Part shown: positions 1 through 13,130 of the stretch, in pieces | Numbering within the stretch: the first letter of the stretch is position 1 | Layout: each line of letters opens with the position of its first letter | Assembly: GCA_001695595.3 (NCBI GenBank) | Contig: MBPM02000193.1 | Span: forward strand, 1-64,000 | DNA length: 64,000 nucleotides | DNA from: Plasmopara viticola | Taxonomy: Eukaryota; Oomycota; Peronosporomycetes; Peronosporales; Peronosporaceae | Direction: 5' to 3' | Translations under genes and position numbers: made by a program | Notes under the pieces: generated by a model | The model's input: the letters and a program-made list of their open reading frames with translations, nothing else | Databases searched by the model: none | Told to the model about the DNA's origin: nothing

Positions 1-3000
1 ATAGAAAGGACGTATCCGTGGCCGTACAGCGTCTCAGCGCTTCAACCGAATGATTATACACTTCGCTGGGGCTCTTTTGCACTGTGCATGTCTAGCGTGA
101 TCGAAAGTACGTAACTGTGGCCGTACAGCGTATCAACGCTCCAGAAGAATGATTATACAATTCGTTGTAGCTGCGTTACATCTGTGCATGTCTTGAGCAA
201 TAGAATGGATGTATCTGTGGATTTACAACCTTTCAGCGCTCCAACAGAATGATAATACACTTCATTGGGGCTCTATTGCATCCGGGAATGTCTTGAGCGA
301 TAGAAAGGACGTATCTGTGGCCGTACAGCGTCTCAGCGCTCCAACAGAATGATTATGCAATTCGTTGGGGCTCTATTGCATCTGTGCATGTCTGAGCAAT
401 AGAAATGCCGTATCTGTGGCCGTACAACGTCTCAGCACTCGAACAGAATGATTATACATTCTTTGGGCTCTTTGCATCCGGGAATGTCTTGAGTGATAGA
501 AAGGACGTATCCGTGGCCGTACAGCGTCTCAGCGCTCCAACAGAATGAAATTCCCTTCATTGGGGCTGTATTGCCTCCATGCATGTCTAGAGCGATATAA
601 AGGACGTATCTGTGGCCGTACAACGTCTCAGCACTCGAACAGAATGATTATACAATTCATCGGGGCTCTATTGCCTCCGTGCATGTCTAGAGTGATAAAA
701 AGGACGTATCTGTGGCCGTACAGCGTCTCAGCGCTTCAACAGAATGATTATACACTTCGTAGGGGCTCTTTCGCATCTGTGCATGTCTAGAGCGATAGAA
801 AGGACGTATCCGTGGTCGTACAGCGTCTCAGCGCTCCAACAGAATGATTATGCAATTCGTTGGGGCTCTATTGCATTTGTGCATGTCTAGAGCGATAGAA
901 AGAACGTATCTGTGGCCGTACAGCGTTTCAGAGCTCGAACAGAATGATTATACACTTCTTTGGGGCTCTATTGCATCTGTGCATGTCTAGAGCGATAGAA
1001 AGGACGTATCTGTGGCCGTACAGCGTTTCAGCGCTTCAACAGAATGAAAATACAATTCGTTGTGGCTCAATTGCATCCGGGAATGTCTAGAGTGATAGAA
1101 AGGACGTATCCATGGCCGTAAAGCGGTTCAGTGATTGAACAGAATGATTATACACTTCGCTGGGGCTCTTTTGCGTCTGTGCATGTCTGGAGCGATAGAA
1201 AGTACGTAACTGTGGCCGTACAGCGTATCAACGCTCCAGCAGAGTGACTCGTTGTAGCTGCATTACATCTGTGCATGTCTTGAGCAATAGAAATGCCGTA
1301 TCTGTGGCCGTACAACGTCTCAGCACTCGAACAGAATGATTATACACTTCTTTGGGGCTCTATTGCATCCGGGAATGTCTTGAGTGATAGAAAGGACGTA
1401 TCCGTGGCCGTACAGCGTCTCAGCGCTCGAACAGAATGATAATTCACTTCGTTGGGGCTCTATTGCCTCCAAGAATGTCATAGAGCTATAAAAGGACGTA
1501 ACTGTGGCCGTACAACGTCTCAGCACTCGAACAGAATGATTATACAATTCGTTGGGGCTCTATTGCATCCGGGCATGTCTAGACCGATAGAAAGGACGTA
1601 TCCGTGGCCGTACAGCGTCTCAGCGCTTCAACAGAATGATTATACACTTCGTTGGGGCTCTTTTGCATCTCTGCATGTCTGAGCAATAGAAATGCCGTAT
1701 CTGTGGCCGTACAACGTCTCAGCACTCGAACAGAATGATTATACAATTCGTTGAGGCTCTATTACCTCCGTGCATGTCTAGAGCGATAAAAAGGACGTAT
1801 CTGTGGCCGTACAGCGTCTCAGCGCTCCAACAGAATGCCAATTCACTTCGTTGGGGCTCTATTGCCTCCATGCATGTCTAGAGCGATATAAAGGACGTAA
1901 CTGTGGCCGTACAACGTCTCAGCGCTCGAACAGAATGATTATACAATTCGTTGGGGCTCTATTGCATCCGGGCATGTCTAGAGCGATAGAAAGGACGTAT
2001 CCGTGGCCGTACAGCGTCTCAGCGCTTCAACAGAATGATTATACACTTCGTTGGGGCTCTTTTGCATCTGTGTATGTCTAGAGCGATAGAAAGGACGTAA
2101 CTGTGGCCGTACAGCGTTTCAGCGCTTCAACAGAAATATAATACAATTCGTTGTGGCTCTATCGCATCCGGGAATGTCTAGAGCGATAGAAAGGACGTAT
2201 CCATGGCCGTATAGCGGCTCAGTGATTGAACAGAATGATAATACACTTCGTTGGGGTCTCTTTTGATCTGTGCATGTCAAGAGCGATAGAAAGGACGATC
2301 CGTGGCCGTACAGCGTCTCAGCGCTTCAACAGAATGATTATACACTTCGCTGGGGCTCTTTTGCATCTGTGCATGTCAAGAGCGATAGAAAGGACGTATC
2401 CGTGGCCGTACAGCGTCTCAGCGCTTCAACAGAATGATTACACACTTTGTAGGGCTCTATTGCATCTGTGCATGTCTAGAGCGATAGAAAGGACGTATCC
2501 GTGGCCGTACAGCGTCTCAGCGCTCCAACAGAATGATTATACACTTTGTTGGGCTCTTTGCATCTGTGGCATGTCTAGAGTGATAGAAACAGCGTCTCAG
2601 CGCTCCAACAGAATGATTATACACTTTGTTGGGGCTCTTTTGCATCTGTGCATGTCTAGAGTGATAGAAAGGACGTATCTGTGGCCGCACAGCGTCTCAG
2701 CGCTCCAACAGAATGATTATACAATTCGTTGTGGCTGTATTGCATCTGTGCATGTCTAGAGCAATAGAAAGGACGTATTTTTGGTTGTACAACGTCTCAG
2801 CGCTCCAACAGAATGATTATACAATTCGTTGTGGCTGCATTGCATCTGTGCATGTCTAGAGCGATGAAAAGGACGTATCTATGGCCGGACAACATCTCAG
2901 CGCTCCAACAGAATGATTATACAATTCGTTGGAGAGCAATCGAAAGGACGTATCCGTGGCCGTACAGCGTCTCAGCGCTTCAACAGAATGATAATACACT

Positions 3001-6000
3001 TCGTTGGGGCTCTTTTGCATCTGTGCATGTCTAGAGCGATAGAAAGGACGTATCCGTGGCCGTACAGCGTCTCAGCGCTTCAACAGAATAATTATACACT
3101 TCGCTGGGGCTCTTTTGCATCTGTGCATGTCTAGCGCGATCGAAAGTACGTAACTGTGGCCGTACAGCGTATCAACGCTCCAGAAGAATGATTATACAAT
3201 TCGTTGTAGCTGCGTTACATCTGTGCATGTCTTGAGCAATAGAATGGATGTATCTGTGGATTTACAACGTCTCAGCGCTCCAACAGAATGATAATACACT
3301 TCATTGGGGCTCTATTGCCTCCGTGCATGTCTAGAGCGATAAAAAGGACGTATCTGTGGCCGTACAGCGTCTCAGCGCTTCAACAGAATGATTACACACT
3401 TTGTAGGGGCTCTATTGCATCTGTGCATGTCTAGAGCGATAGAAAGGACGTATCTGTGGCTGTACAGCGTCTCAGCGCTCCAACAGAATGATTATGCAAT
3501 TCGTTGGGGCTCTATTGCATCTGGGCATGTCTAGAGCGATAGAAAGGACGTATCTGTGGCCGTACAACGTCTCAGCACTCGAACAGAATGATTATACAAT
3601 TCGCCGGGGCTCTTTTGCATCTGTGCATGTCTAGAGTGACAGAAAGGACGTAACTGTGGCCGTACAGCGTTTCAGTGCTTCAACAGAATGATAATACAAT
3701 ATGTTGTGGCTCTATTGCATTCGGGAATGTCTAGAGCGATAGAAAGGACGTATCCGTAGCCGTACAACGTCTCAGCGCTTCACAAGAATAATTATACAAT
3801 TCGTTGGGGCTCTTTTGCATCTGTGCATGTCTAGAGCGACAGAAAGGACGTATCTGTGGCCGTACAGCGTTTCAGCGCTTCAACAGAATGATAATACAAT
3901 TCGTTGTGGCTCTATTGCATCCGGGAATGTCTAGAGCGATAGAAAGGACGTATCCATGGCCGTACAGCGGCTCAGTGATTGAACAGAATGATTATACACT
4001 TCGCTGGGGCTCTTTTGCATCTGTGCATGTCTTGAGCGATAGAAAGGACGTAACTGTGGCCGTACAGCGTATCAACGCTCCAGCAGAATGATTATACAAT
4101 TCGTTGTAGCTGCATTACATCTGTGCATGTCTTGAGCAATAGAATGGATGTATCTGTGGCTTTACAACGTCTCAGCGCTCCAACAGAATGATAATACACT
4201 TCGTTGGGGCTCTATTGCCTCCGTGCATGTCTAGAGCGATAAAAAGGACGTATCTGTGGCCGTTCAGCGTCTTAGCGCTTCAACAGAATGATTATACACT
4301 TCGTAGGGGCTCTATTGCATGTGTGCATGTCTAGAGCGATAGAAAGGACGTATCTGTGGCCGTACAGCGTCTCAGCGCTCCAACAGAATGATTATACAAT
4401 TCGTTGGGGCTCTATTGCATCTGTGCATGTCTGAGCATTAGAAATGCCGTATCTGTGGCCGTACAACGTCTCAGCACTCAAACAGAATGATTATACAATT
4501 CGTTGGGGCTCTATTGCATTTGTGCATGTCTAGAGCGATAAAAAGAACGTATCTGTGGCCGTACAGCGTTTCAGAGCTCCAACATCATGATTATACACTT
4601 CTTTGGGGCTCTATTGCATCCGGGAATGTCTAGAGCGATAGAAAGGACGTATCCGTGGCCGTACAGCGTCTCAGCGCTCCAACAGAATTATAATACACTT
4701 CGTTGGGGCTCTATTGCCTCCGTGCATGTCTAGAGCGATATAAAGGAGGTAACTGTGGCTGTACGTCTCAGCGCTCGAAAAGAATGATTATACAATTCGT
4801 TGGGGCTCTGTTGCATCCGGGCATGTTTAGACCGATAGAAAGGACGTATTCGTGGCCGTAAAGCGTCTCAGCGCTTCAACAGAATAATTATACACTTCGT
4901 TGGGGCTCTATTGCATCTGTGCATGTCTAGAGCGATAGAAAGGACGTATCTGTGGCCGTACAGCGTTTCAGCGCTCCAAAAGAATGATAATACAATTTGT
5001 TGTGGCTCTATTGCATCCGGGAATGTCTAGAGCGATAGAAAGGACGTATCCGTGGCCGTTCAACGTCTCAGCGCTTCAACAGAATGGTTATACCATTCGT
5101 TGGGGCTCTTTTGCATCTGTGCATGGCTAGAGCGACAGAAAGGACGTAACTGTGGCCGTACAGCGTCTCAGCGCTTCAACAGAATGATTATACACTTCGT
5201 AGGGGCTCTATTGCCTCCGTGCATGTCTAGAGCGATAGAAAGAACGCATCTGTGGCCGTACAGCGTCTCAGTCATTCAACAGAATGATCATACCCTTCGT
5301 AGGGGCTCTATTGCATCTGTGCATGTCTAGAGCGATAGAAAGGACGTATCTGTGGCCGTACAGCGTTTCAGCGCTCCAACAGAATAATAACACAATTTGT
5401 TGTGGCTCTATTGCATCCGGGAATGTCTAGAGCGATAGAAAGGACGTATCCATGGCCGTACAGCGGCTCAGTCATTCAACAGAATGATTATACACTTCGC
5501 TGGGGCTCTTTTGCATCTGTGCATGTCTAGAGCGATAGAAAGGACGTATCTGTGGCCGTACAACGTCTCAGCGATCCAACAGAATGATTATACAATTCGT
5601 TGAGGCTCTATTGCATCTGGGAATGTCTCGAGCGATAGAAAGGACGTACCTGTGGCCGTACAGCGTCTCAGCGCTTCAACAGAATGATTATACAATTCGT
5701 TGGGGCTCTTTTGCATCTGTGCATGTCTAAAGTGACAGAAAGGACGTAACTGTGACCGTACAGCGTTTCAGTGCTTCAACAGAATGATAATACAATATGT
5801 TGTGGCTCTATTGCATCCGGGAATGTCTAGAGCGATAGAAAGGACGTATCCATGGCCGTACAGCGGCTCAGTGATTGAACGGAATGATTTTACACTTCGC
5901 TGGGGCTCTTTTGCATCTGTGCATGTCTTGAGCGATAGAAAGTACGTAACTGTGGCCGTACAGCGTATTTACGCTCCAGCAGAATGATTATACAATTTGT

Positions 6001-9000
6001 TGTAGCTGCATTACATCTGTGCATGTCCTGAGCAATAAAATGGATGTATCTGTGGCTTTACAACGTCTCAGCGCTCCAACAGAATGATAATACACTTCGT
6101 TGTGGCTCTATTTCCTCCGTGCATGTCTAGAGCGATAGAAAGGACGTATCTGTGGCCGTACAACATCTCAGCACTCCAACAAAATGATAATTCAAATCGT
6201 TGGGGCTTTATTGCATCTGTGCATGTCTAGACCGATAGAAAGGACGTATCCGTGGCCGCACAACGTCTCAGTGCTCCAACAGAATGATTATACACTTCGT
6301 TGGGGCTCTATTGCATCTGTGCATGTCTAAAGCGATAGAAAGGACGTATCCGTGGCCGTACATTGTCTCCGCGCTCGAACGGAATGATTATACACTTTGT
6401 TGGGGCTCTATTGCCTCCGTGCATGTCTAGAGCGATAGAAAGGACGTATCTGTGGCCGTACAACATCTCAGCGCTCCAACAGAATTTTAATTCAAATCGT
6501 TGGGGCTCTATTGAATCTGGGCATGTCTAGAGCGATAGAAAGGACGTATCCGTGGCCGCATAACGTCTCAGTGCTCCAACAGAATGATAATACACTTCGT
6601 TGGGGCTCTATTGCTTCTGTGCATGTCTAGAGCGATAGAAAGGACGTATCTGTGGCCGCACAGCGTCTCAGCGCTCCAACAGAATGATTATACAATTCGT
6701 TGGGGCTCTATTGCATCTGAGCATGTCTAGAGCGATAAAAAGTATTTATTCGTGGCCGCACAGCGTCTCTGCGCTCAAACAGAATGATTATACACTTCGT
6801 TGGGGCTCTATTCCATCTGTGCATGTCTTAAGCGATAGAAAGGACGTATCCGTGGCCGTACATTGTCTCTGGGCTCGAACGGAATGATTATACACTTTGT
6901 TGGGGCTCTATTGCATCCGTGCATGTCTAGAGCGATAGAAAGGACGTATCTGTGGCCGTACAACATCTCAGCGCTCCAACAGAATTATAATTCAAATCGT
7001 TGGGGCTCTATTGAATCTGGGCATGTCTAGAGCGATAGAAAGGACGTATCCGTGGCCGCACAACGTCTCAGTGCTCCAACAGAATGATAATACACTTCGT
7101 TGGGGCTCTATTGCCTCTGTGCATGTCAAGAGCGATAGAAAGGACGTATCTGTGGCCGCACAGCGTCTCAGCGCTCCAACAGAATGATTATACACTTCGT
7201 TGGGGCTCTATTGCATCTGGGCATGTCTAAAGCGAAAGAAAGGACGTATCTTTGGCCGTACAGCGTCTCAGCGCCTCAACAGAATGATTATACAATTCGT
7301 TGTGGCTGCATTGCATCTGTGCATGTCTAGAGCGATAGAAAGGACGTATTGTTTCTGAGCGCTCCAACAAATGATTATACAATTCGTTGGGGCTCTATTG
7401 CTCTGGCAGCGAAGAAAGGACTCTTGGCACACGTCTCAGAACAGAATGATTATACACGTTTGCATTGCATCTGTGCATGCTAGAGCGATATTGCCGTACA
7501 ATGTCTGAGCGCTCCAACAGAATGATTATACAATTGCCTCTGAAGTATAGAGCGATAGAAAGGACGTAGCTGTGGCCGTACAACGTCTCAGTGCTCGAAC
7601 ATAATGATTATACACTTCGTTGGGGCTCTATTGCATCCGTGCATTTCTAGAGCGATAGAAAAGAGGTATCTGTGGCCGTACAACGTCTCAGCGCTCCAAC
7701 AGAATGATTATACAATTCGTTGTGGCTGCATTGCATCTGTGCATGTCTAGAGCAATAGAAAGGACGTATCCGTGGCCGTACAACTTCTTAGCGCTCCAAC
7801 AGAATGATTATACAATTCGTTGGGGCTCTTTTGCATCTGTGCATGTCAGAGCATGTCTAGAGATAGAGGACGTATCCGTGGCCGTACAACGTCTCAGCGC
7901 TCCAACAGAATGATTATACACTTCGTTGGGGCTGCATTGCATCTGTGCATGTCTAGAGCGATAGAAAGGACGTATCCGTGGCCGTACAACGTCTTAGCGC
8001 TCCAACAGAATGATTATACATTCGTTGGGCTCTTTGCATTTGCATGTCTAGAGCGATAGAAAGGACGTATCTTTGGCCGTACAGCGTCTCAGCGCTCCAA
8101 CAGAATGATTATACAATTCGTTGTGGCTGCATTGCATCTGTGCATGTCTAGAGCAATAGAAAGGACGTATTTTTGGCCGTACAATGTCTTAGCGCTCCAA
8201 CATAATGATAATACACTTCGTTGGGGCTCTATTGCCTCTGTGCATGTCTAGAGCGAAGAAAGGTATCTTTGGCCGTACAACGTCTCAGCGCTCAACAGAA
8301 TGATTATACAAATCGTTGGGCTCTTGCATCTGTGCATGTCTAGAGCGATAGAAAGGACGTATTTTTGTGGCCGTACAATGTCTCAGCGCTCCAACAGAAT
8401 GATTATACACTTTGTTGGGGCTCTATTGCATCTGGCATGTCTAGAGCGATAGAAAGGACGTATCTGTGGCTGTACAACGTCTCAGCGCTCCAACAGAATG
8501 ATTATACACTTCGTTGGGGCTGTATTGCATCTGTGCATGTCTAGAGCGATAGAAAGACGTATTTTTGGCCGTACAACGTCTCAGCGCTCCAACAGAATGA
8601 TTATACAATTCGTTGTGGCTGCATTGCATCTGTGCATGTCTAGAGCGATAAAAAGGACGTATCTATGGCCGGACAATATCTCAGCGCTCCAACAGAATGA
8701 TTATACAATTCGTTGGGGCGCTATTGCATTTGTGCATGTCTAGAGCGATAGCAAGAACGTACCTGCGGCCGCACAGCGTCTCAGCGCTCCAACAGAATGA
8801 TTATACAATTCGTTGTGGCTCTATTGCATCTGGGCATGTCTAGAGCGATAGAAAGGACGTATCTGTGGCCGTACAACGTCTCAGCGCTCCAACAGAATGA
8901 TTATACAATTCGTTGGAGCTCTATTGGCTCCGTGCATGTCTAGAGCGATCGAAAGGACGTATCCGTGGCCGTACAGCGTCTCATCGCTTTAACAGAATGA

Positions 9001-9370
9001 TTATACACTTCGTGTGGGCTCTTTTGCATCTGTGCATGTCAAGAGCGATAGAAAGGACGTATCCGTGGCCGTACAGCGTCTCAGCGCCCCAACAGAATGA
9101 TTATACAATTTGTTGTGGCTGCATTGCATCTGTGCATGACTAGAGCGATAGAAAGGACGTATTTTTGTCCGTACAATGTCTTAGCGCTCCAATAGAATGA
9201 TTTGACACTTTGTTGGGGCTCAATTGCTTCCGTGCATGTCTAGAGCGATAGAAAGGACGTATCTGTGGCTATACAACGTCTCAGCGATCCAACAGAATGA
9301 TTATACACTTCGTTAGGGCTCTATTGCATCTGTGCATCTCTTGAGCGATAGAAAGGACGTATCCGTGGCT
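1..9370 (+). repeat. 100-bp tandem satellite array, left block
   Basis: About 93 head-to-tail copies of a unit of almost exactly 100 bp fill this block. Recurrent landmarks are GGACGTATCYGTGGCCGTAC, GTCTCAGCGCTYCAACAGAA, TGATTATACA and GCATGTCTAGAGCGATAGAA. Copies differ by scattered substitutions, and variant types recur in longer-period order (for example the CAGCGGCTCAGTGATTGAAC type near 1125, 2212, 3961 and 5857). Units are damaged around 7340-7560, 7840-7870 and 8020-8060. The array stops near 9370. The open frames inside it (up to 177 codons) are shifted readings of the same repeat, because 100 is not divisible by three; they are not genes. Confidence 0.97.
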
Positions 9371-10937
9371 CTCAAGGATGTGTCTTTTTTTCACGCTCTC
9401 TCTTATTATGACCCATCTTTTGATTCCGACCAAACTGCTGTTTAGCCTGGCTTTCTGGAGGCGTAATATATCTCAATTTTAAACGTGCTCTTTGCATTGG
9501 CCTCTATTCTACGGATGTATTGCATTTGGCGGCCGAAACATCATGTCCTCGTTGCAATTGCGATTATGAAAAGTACATGCCCTAGGAAGCAACTGGCGAC
9601 GGCCAACGGGATCAAGTTGCATTGGTAGCTTACATTGTAATCGTAATTGTAGCAATAGAGCATTGCCAGAGATTTTCGCGGTGGAAGGATTCTTAGATTT
9701 CAGTTTGTGGTATCATGTATGGGTCTCGTGCTTATGCTTATTAGTTTTATGGATGTATTTTACAGATGTAATTTATCTTTCTAGGTTTTTTATCAATCTT
9801 GGAATTGCCACGATTAGTTTTTGCACTTCCACAGTTTCGTAAATAATTTCGATACAGTTACCGCTTGTTTTGTAGGCACGATTACATTTCTTTTTCACGG
9901 AAAAAGTAATGCGTTAGTATGCTCTATCTCGAGATAAATTTCTTATACTTAAGTCAGAAAGTAAAAAAGTAGGAGCATTAAGCTATCGGAGTGTCCGACT
10001 TTATATTCTGTACAGTCTTATCATATTTCGATATGAAGAAGCGAAAAAGTATAAGTCTGAGATCGAAGCAAGAGAGCGAAAGCGAAGCAGCGGAGGTAAA
10101 TTTCCGAGCCCACATTGACGTGCTGTACAAAATCCGATAATCGTAGAGAGTCTTTTGGTGAAGTCAGAGCTGCGAAGTGCATCTTATTGCGCAGTATACG
10201 CACGACCGACTCGCTACAGGAAGGGTAGGGCTTCTCATAGAGATCGCGCTTCGACGTTTAATAAAGATGTCCGCTACCATGTTGACTAGAATACAAACAC
10301 GTACCAATGGTCAAATTACGTTCAACCACACACACCTTGTGTAAAATCAGGTCATGTGGTAAATATTCATGCAGACTCTTCGAACATATCATTTCCGCAA
10401 ATGGTGAGGCTGCCCGAAAACCAACGATTAGGCAGAAGCATTTGGTGCGCGGGGTATATCTCAAGTTGACGGGCTGCTTTGACTGGCTACCCGTAGCAGT
10501 TTAACACAAAGACCGCTGGGGATGCACCCACAGCAGAAAATCATGACGATGGCAAAGTCATTACAACAAATTCGCTATCACTCTTTGTTTTCTGCTGTCG
10601 ATTAGATTAATCGTTGAATTGAGCATCAACTCTGAATACACCTAGGACTGTGACAGCGTCAGAATTTCAGACCAATCTCTTTTCCAAGCCAGAGAATCCT
10701 TCATAGGTTTCCGACGAATTTCTATCCGAAATTCACTCAAATTCAAAAAGAAGAAAGCCCAGGGGTGTGATAAAGAACTTCGAGAACATTCAAGTGTTTC
10801 GCCAGTGCTAACAAATGACGAAAGCCAGAAACATAAAAAAGAGCTGCACGTCGTGAATGTAGCTTCCGTTAGAGCCATTTTTGCTACTGCAGGGAATTTA
10901 AACCTAAGTGCGAAAGCTCGATGAAGTGCTTCATGAT
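9371..10937. other. anonymous AT-rich spacer, no gene seen
   Basis: The satellite ends and the sequence becomes non-repetitive and AT-rich. The short frames here show no recognisable domain or sustained codon structure. The right edge abuts the C-terminal end of the OTU/MULE remnant, so part of it may be the decayed 3' end of that transposon; no terminal inverted repeat was found. Confidence 0.5.
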
Positions 10938-11528
10938 CTACTCGTCAGCATGTATGCATGAATGATCCGAATTTTGATGCGGTTCCGTAAGGTCATAGGT
11001 TATCGTTGATTTTTGTTCATGGAGCTTCTCCCATCTTCGATGCTTACGGCTCAAATGCACTACCCAAGATTTCGCATTGGGTGCAGCATATCTGTGCCAA
11101 TAAACCACAATAGTAGGAGCAGGTGATTCTGGCCGCAAATGGAGCGAGATGTAATGGTTGTCGGTAACAAATGCGAAGCAAATTGGGGCATAATTCTTTA
11201 CTCGAACACTTGAAGGGAAAAATGTAATTTGAACAGGCCTTCCATATTGGTTTGCGATTACATCGCCAAGCTGGAGCATTGGCATCTAATGATTCAATGG
11301 TTCCGGTCTTGCCTCTGTCAAAACATGGGCGATACCTTCTCTATCGTCATCAAAGTGCTGCGCAAACTGCTGGCGATTAAGTTCCGGGTTCGTAATCATC
11401 TCTTTGTACAATCCTCTTGGAACCGCAATCCAGTGGCTCAATTTTAAGCGATTGACACTATCTGCAATCGTGCGGAAGCCGCAATTGCTATCGCCATTCA
11501 CGTCCTCACATATGGCGCAATAACACAT
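10938..11528 (-). pseudogene. OTU-like cysteine protease domain, transposon-derived, one in-frame stop
   Basis: Two consecutive frames in the same phase (80 and 115 codons) are separated only by a TAG at 11286-11288, giving one domain of about 196 residues. The first part carries the OTU nucleophile motif VNGDSNCGFRTIA, with Asp13 and Cys16 as expected for the D-G-N-C box. The second carries PVQITFFPS and DNHYISLHL, where the histidine fits the catalytic His, followed by a tryptophan-rich tail. OTU enzymes cleave ubiquitin-type isopeptide bonds; this NCGFR subtype is common next to MULE/FAR1-like transposases. Decayed transposase lies directly upstream on the same strand, so I read it as the C-terminal part of that protein or its partner. 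The stop and the broken upstream frame make it a pseudogene. Confidence 0.78.
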
Positions 11529-13130
11529 TAAAGTTTTTGAAGGACATCATACTTGCAGTTGATACTATAGGCTGCTGACCCTGGCAATTGAAGTATTTGA
11601 ACAGGCCTGCCAATGCTTTTAAGGGGCCTGTTTGCCGCATATGACCTAAAGCAGCATTTTGGTGCTTGGGCTCATCTACTTTTGGCTGTCCTCACCCTTT
11701 ACTCTCAACATACTAAAATGCAGACGCTTCGCGTTCGGGACTTGTCGATCCCTTTGGCCGGCCACGCGGAGCTGCTGTCCCTGGTTCGCTTATACCTATA
11801 CTTAAATCTGAGGTACGATTATTTGGATTTTGCACAAGGAAATGTTCTCCATATAAAGGCTAGACCAAATGTCGCTCTCGTAACCCTTTTCGTTTTTTTG
11901 ATAATGTCTGAAAAAGTTATTTTTCCTGCGGAATCACAACAGAGAGCAGCGAGGGACGTGCGTGTTTGTGATGACATCAGTGATTGAGAAAGTGATCTTT
12001 ACGCAAACTTAGTTTACTTTTGAGCATCTGCTTGTTGAGATAAGAGCACGCAATACCTGTTCTGTTCATGAACGTTCGAGTGCAGCTATCAGCGGCCTTC
12101 ATTGACAGCGCCTGCTGATACTGATTGAAAGCCTGGAGAAAATGGTAAGTATCTTACTTTGCAAGAGTTGAATTTAATGATCACACTTACTTTATTCAAT
12201 GCGTAATGCAAGATTTACTATTTATAATTGTTTAGAAGTCCCTACTAACGATCATAGGCAGCTTTTTGGCTGATTCCTTGCCGCTGCTGTTGAGCCGCAA
12301 GTACTATTAATTCATAAAATGTTGACAGATCTCCAGTTGATACTGTAGTCCATTTTCTAGGAACGCATGTCCGCTTTAAACACGAGATGTAGCTATAATC
12401 CCGAAGTGCTTCAGCCCTTTAGTCCAGGCAAGGACAAATTTCTCTTTTTGCGGGAACCACGTGTTTTGCAAATACGCTTAGCCCACGCTATTGATCTCAT
12501 TTCTTAAAAGCTTCCAACTACCTTCGAATTTCGCCTCAGTTGTCGATCGGTAGAGCTCGCCCTACTTTTTATAAAATTCTTTATTCTTCGTCCTTTGAAA
12601 AGTGCTGTATGACATTTGCGAGGACATTCTTATCAATGTGCCACACACAAAGTATATTCCTCACTGCCGGATTAATGAGCTAAATTGCAGCTATCGAATC
12701 CAACTAATAATAACGATCGGCTTAGTGGTCCTTTATTGATAGATTATTTTAGTTTGCTCAAGTGTCCAGATAGTTTCGCTCTGCAAAAATATACTACAAT
12801 GGGAAATGAATAGTTTGTAAGTACCTTTGGAAAAACATCCTCCTTGGCTCGTTGGTCGTGATGCAAATTTTTGGCGCAACAATGAGGCGTGTAAGTTGGC
12901 CAGGGGCACAATCTCGGTCAACTCTGTGACAAATGGAACTTTCTCGTGAGGTGTGGAGTAAAGCTTCGTACGCAGTACGGCCAAGGAGAAATGTGCTTAA
13001 TTCTCGTTTTTCAAGATTATAAATATCCTGCCTGGTGGCAAAGAAAGCAGAATCGGAGCATCTCATTGTACCCAAAATCAATAGGGGTGGCGCCCTATAT
13101 CTTGGTGATATGCTGTGTTTGCACTTTCAT
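11529..13130 (-). pseudogene. Decayed MULE (Mutator-like) transposase
   Basis: No long frame survives, but minus-strand fragments occur in the order expected for a MULE transposase. IYNLEKRELSTFLLGRT and AYEALL lie near 13020-12940. GTYKLF, a degraded D-x-TYK catalytic motif, and ETIWTLE lie near 12840-12750. ILCVWHIDKNVLANV, the classic LC-x-WHI-x-KN box, lies near 12650. KFVLAWTKGLKHFGIIATSR, matching the W-x-x-HFG-x-x-TSR-VE region, lies near 12400. CTRTFMNRTGIACSY, a SWIM zinc-finger C-x(n)-C remnant, lies near 12080. PRGRPKGSTSPERE, the basic linker preceding OTU domains, lies near 11770. Stops and frameshifts occur throughout. DDE transposases of this family move DNA by cut-and-paste. 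Terminal repeats were not located, so the limits are approximate. Confidence 0.75.

Noticed and set aside
2226..2759. 177-codon open frame and many 60-95 codon frames within the satellite
   Set aside because: They are shifted readings of the 100-bp repeat; the translations repeat the same few segments and have no independent support.
1..9370. CRISPR array
   Set aside because: The repeats are contiguous 100-bp satellite units without alternating unique spacers, in a eukaryotic context.
11613..11987. 124-codon plus-strand frame
   Set aside because: Antisense to the MULE/OTU linker region, where the minus strand has recognisable motifs.
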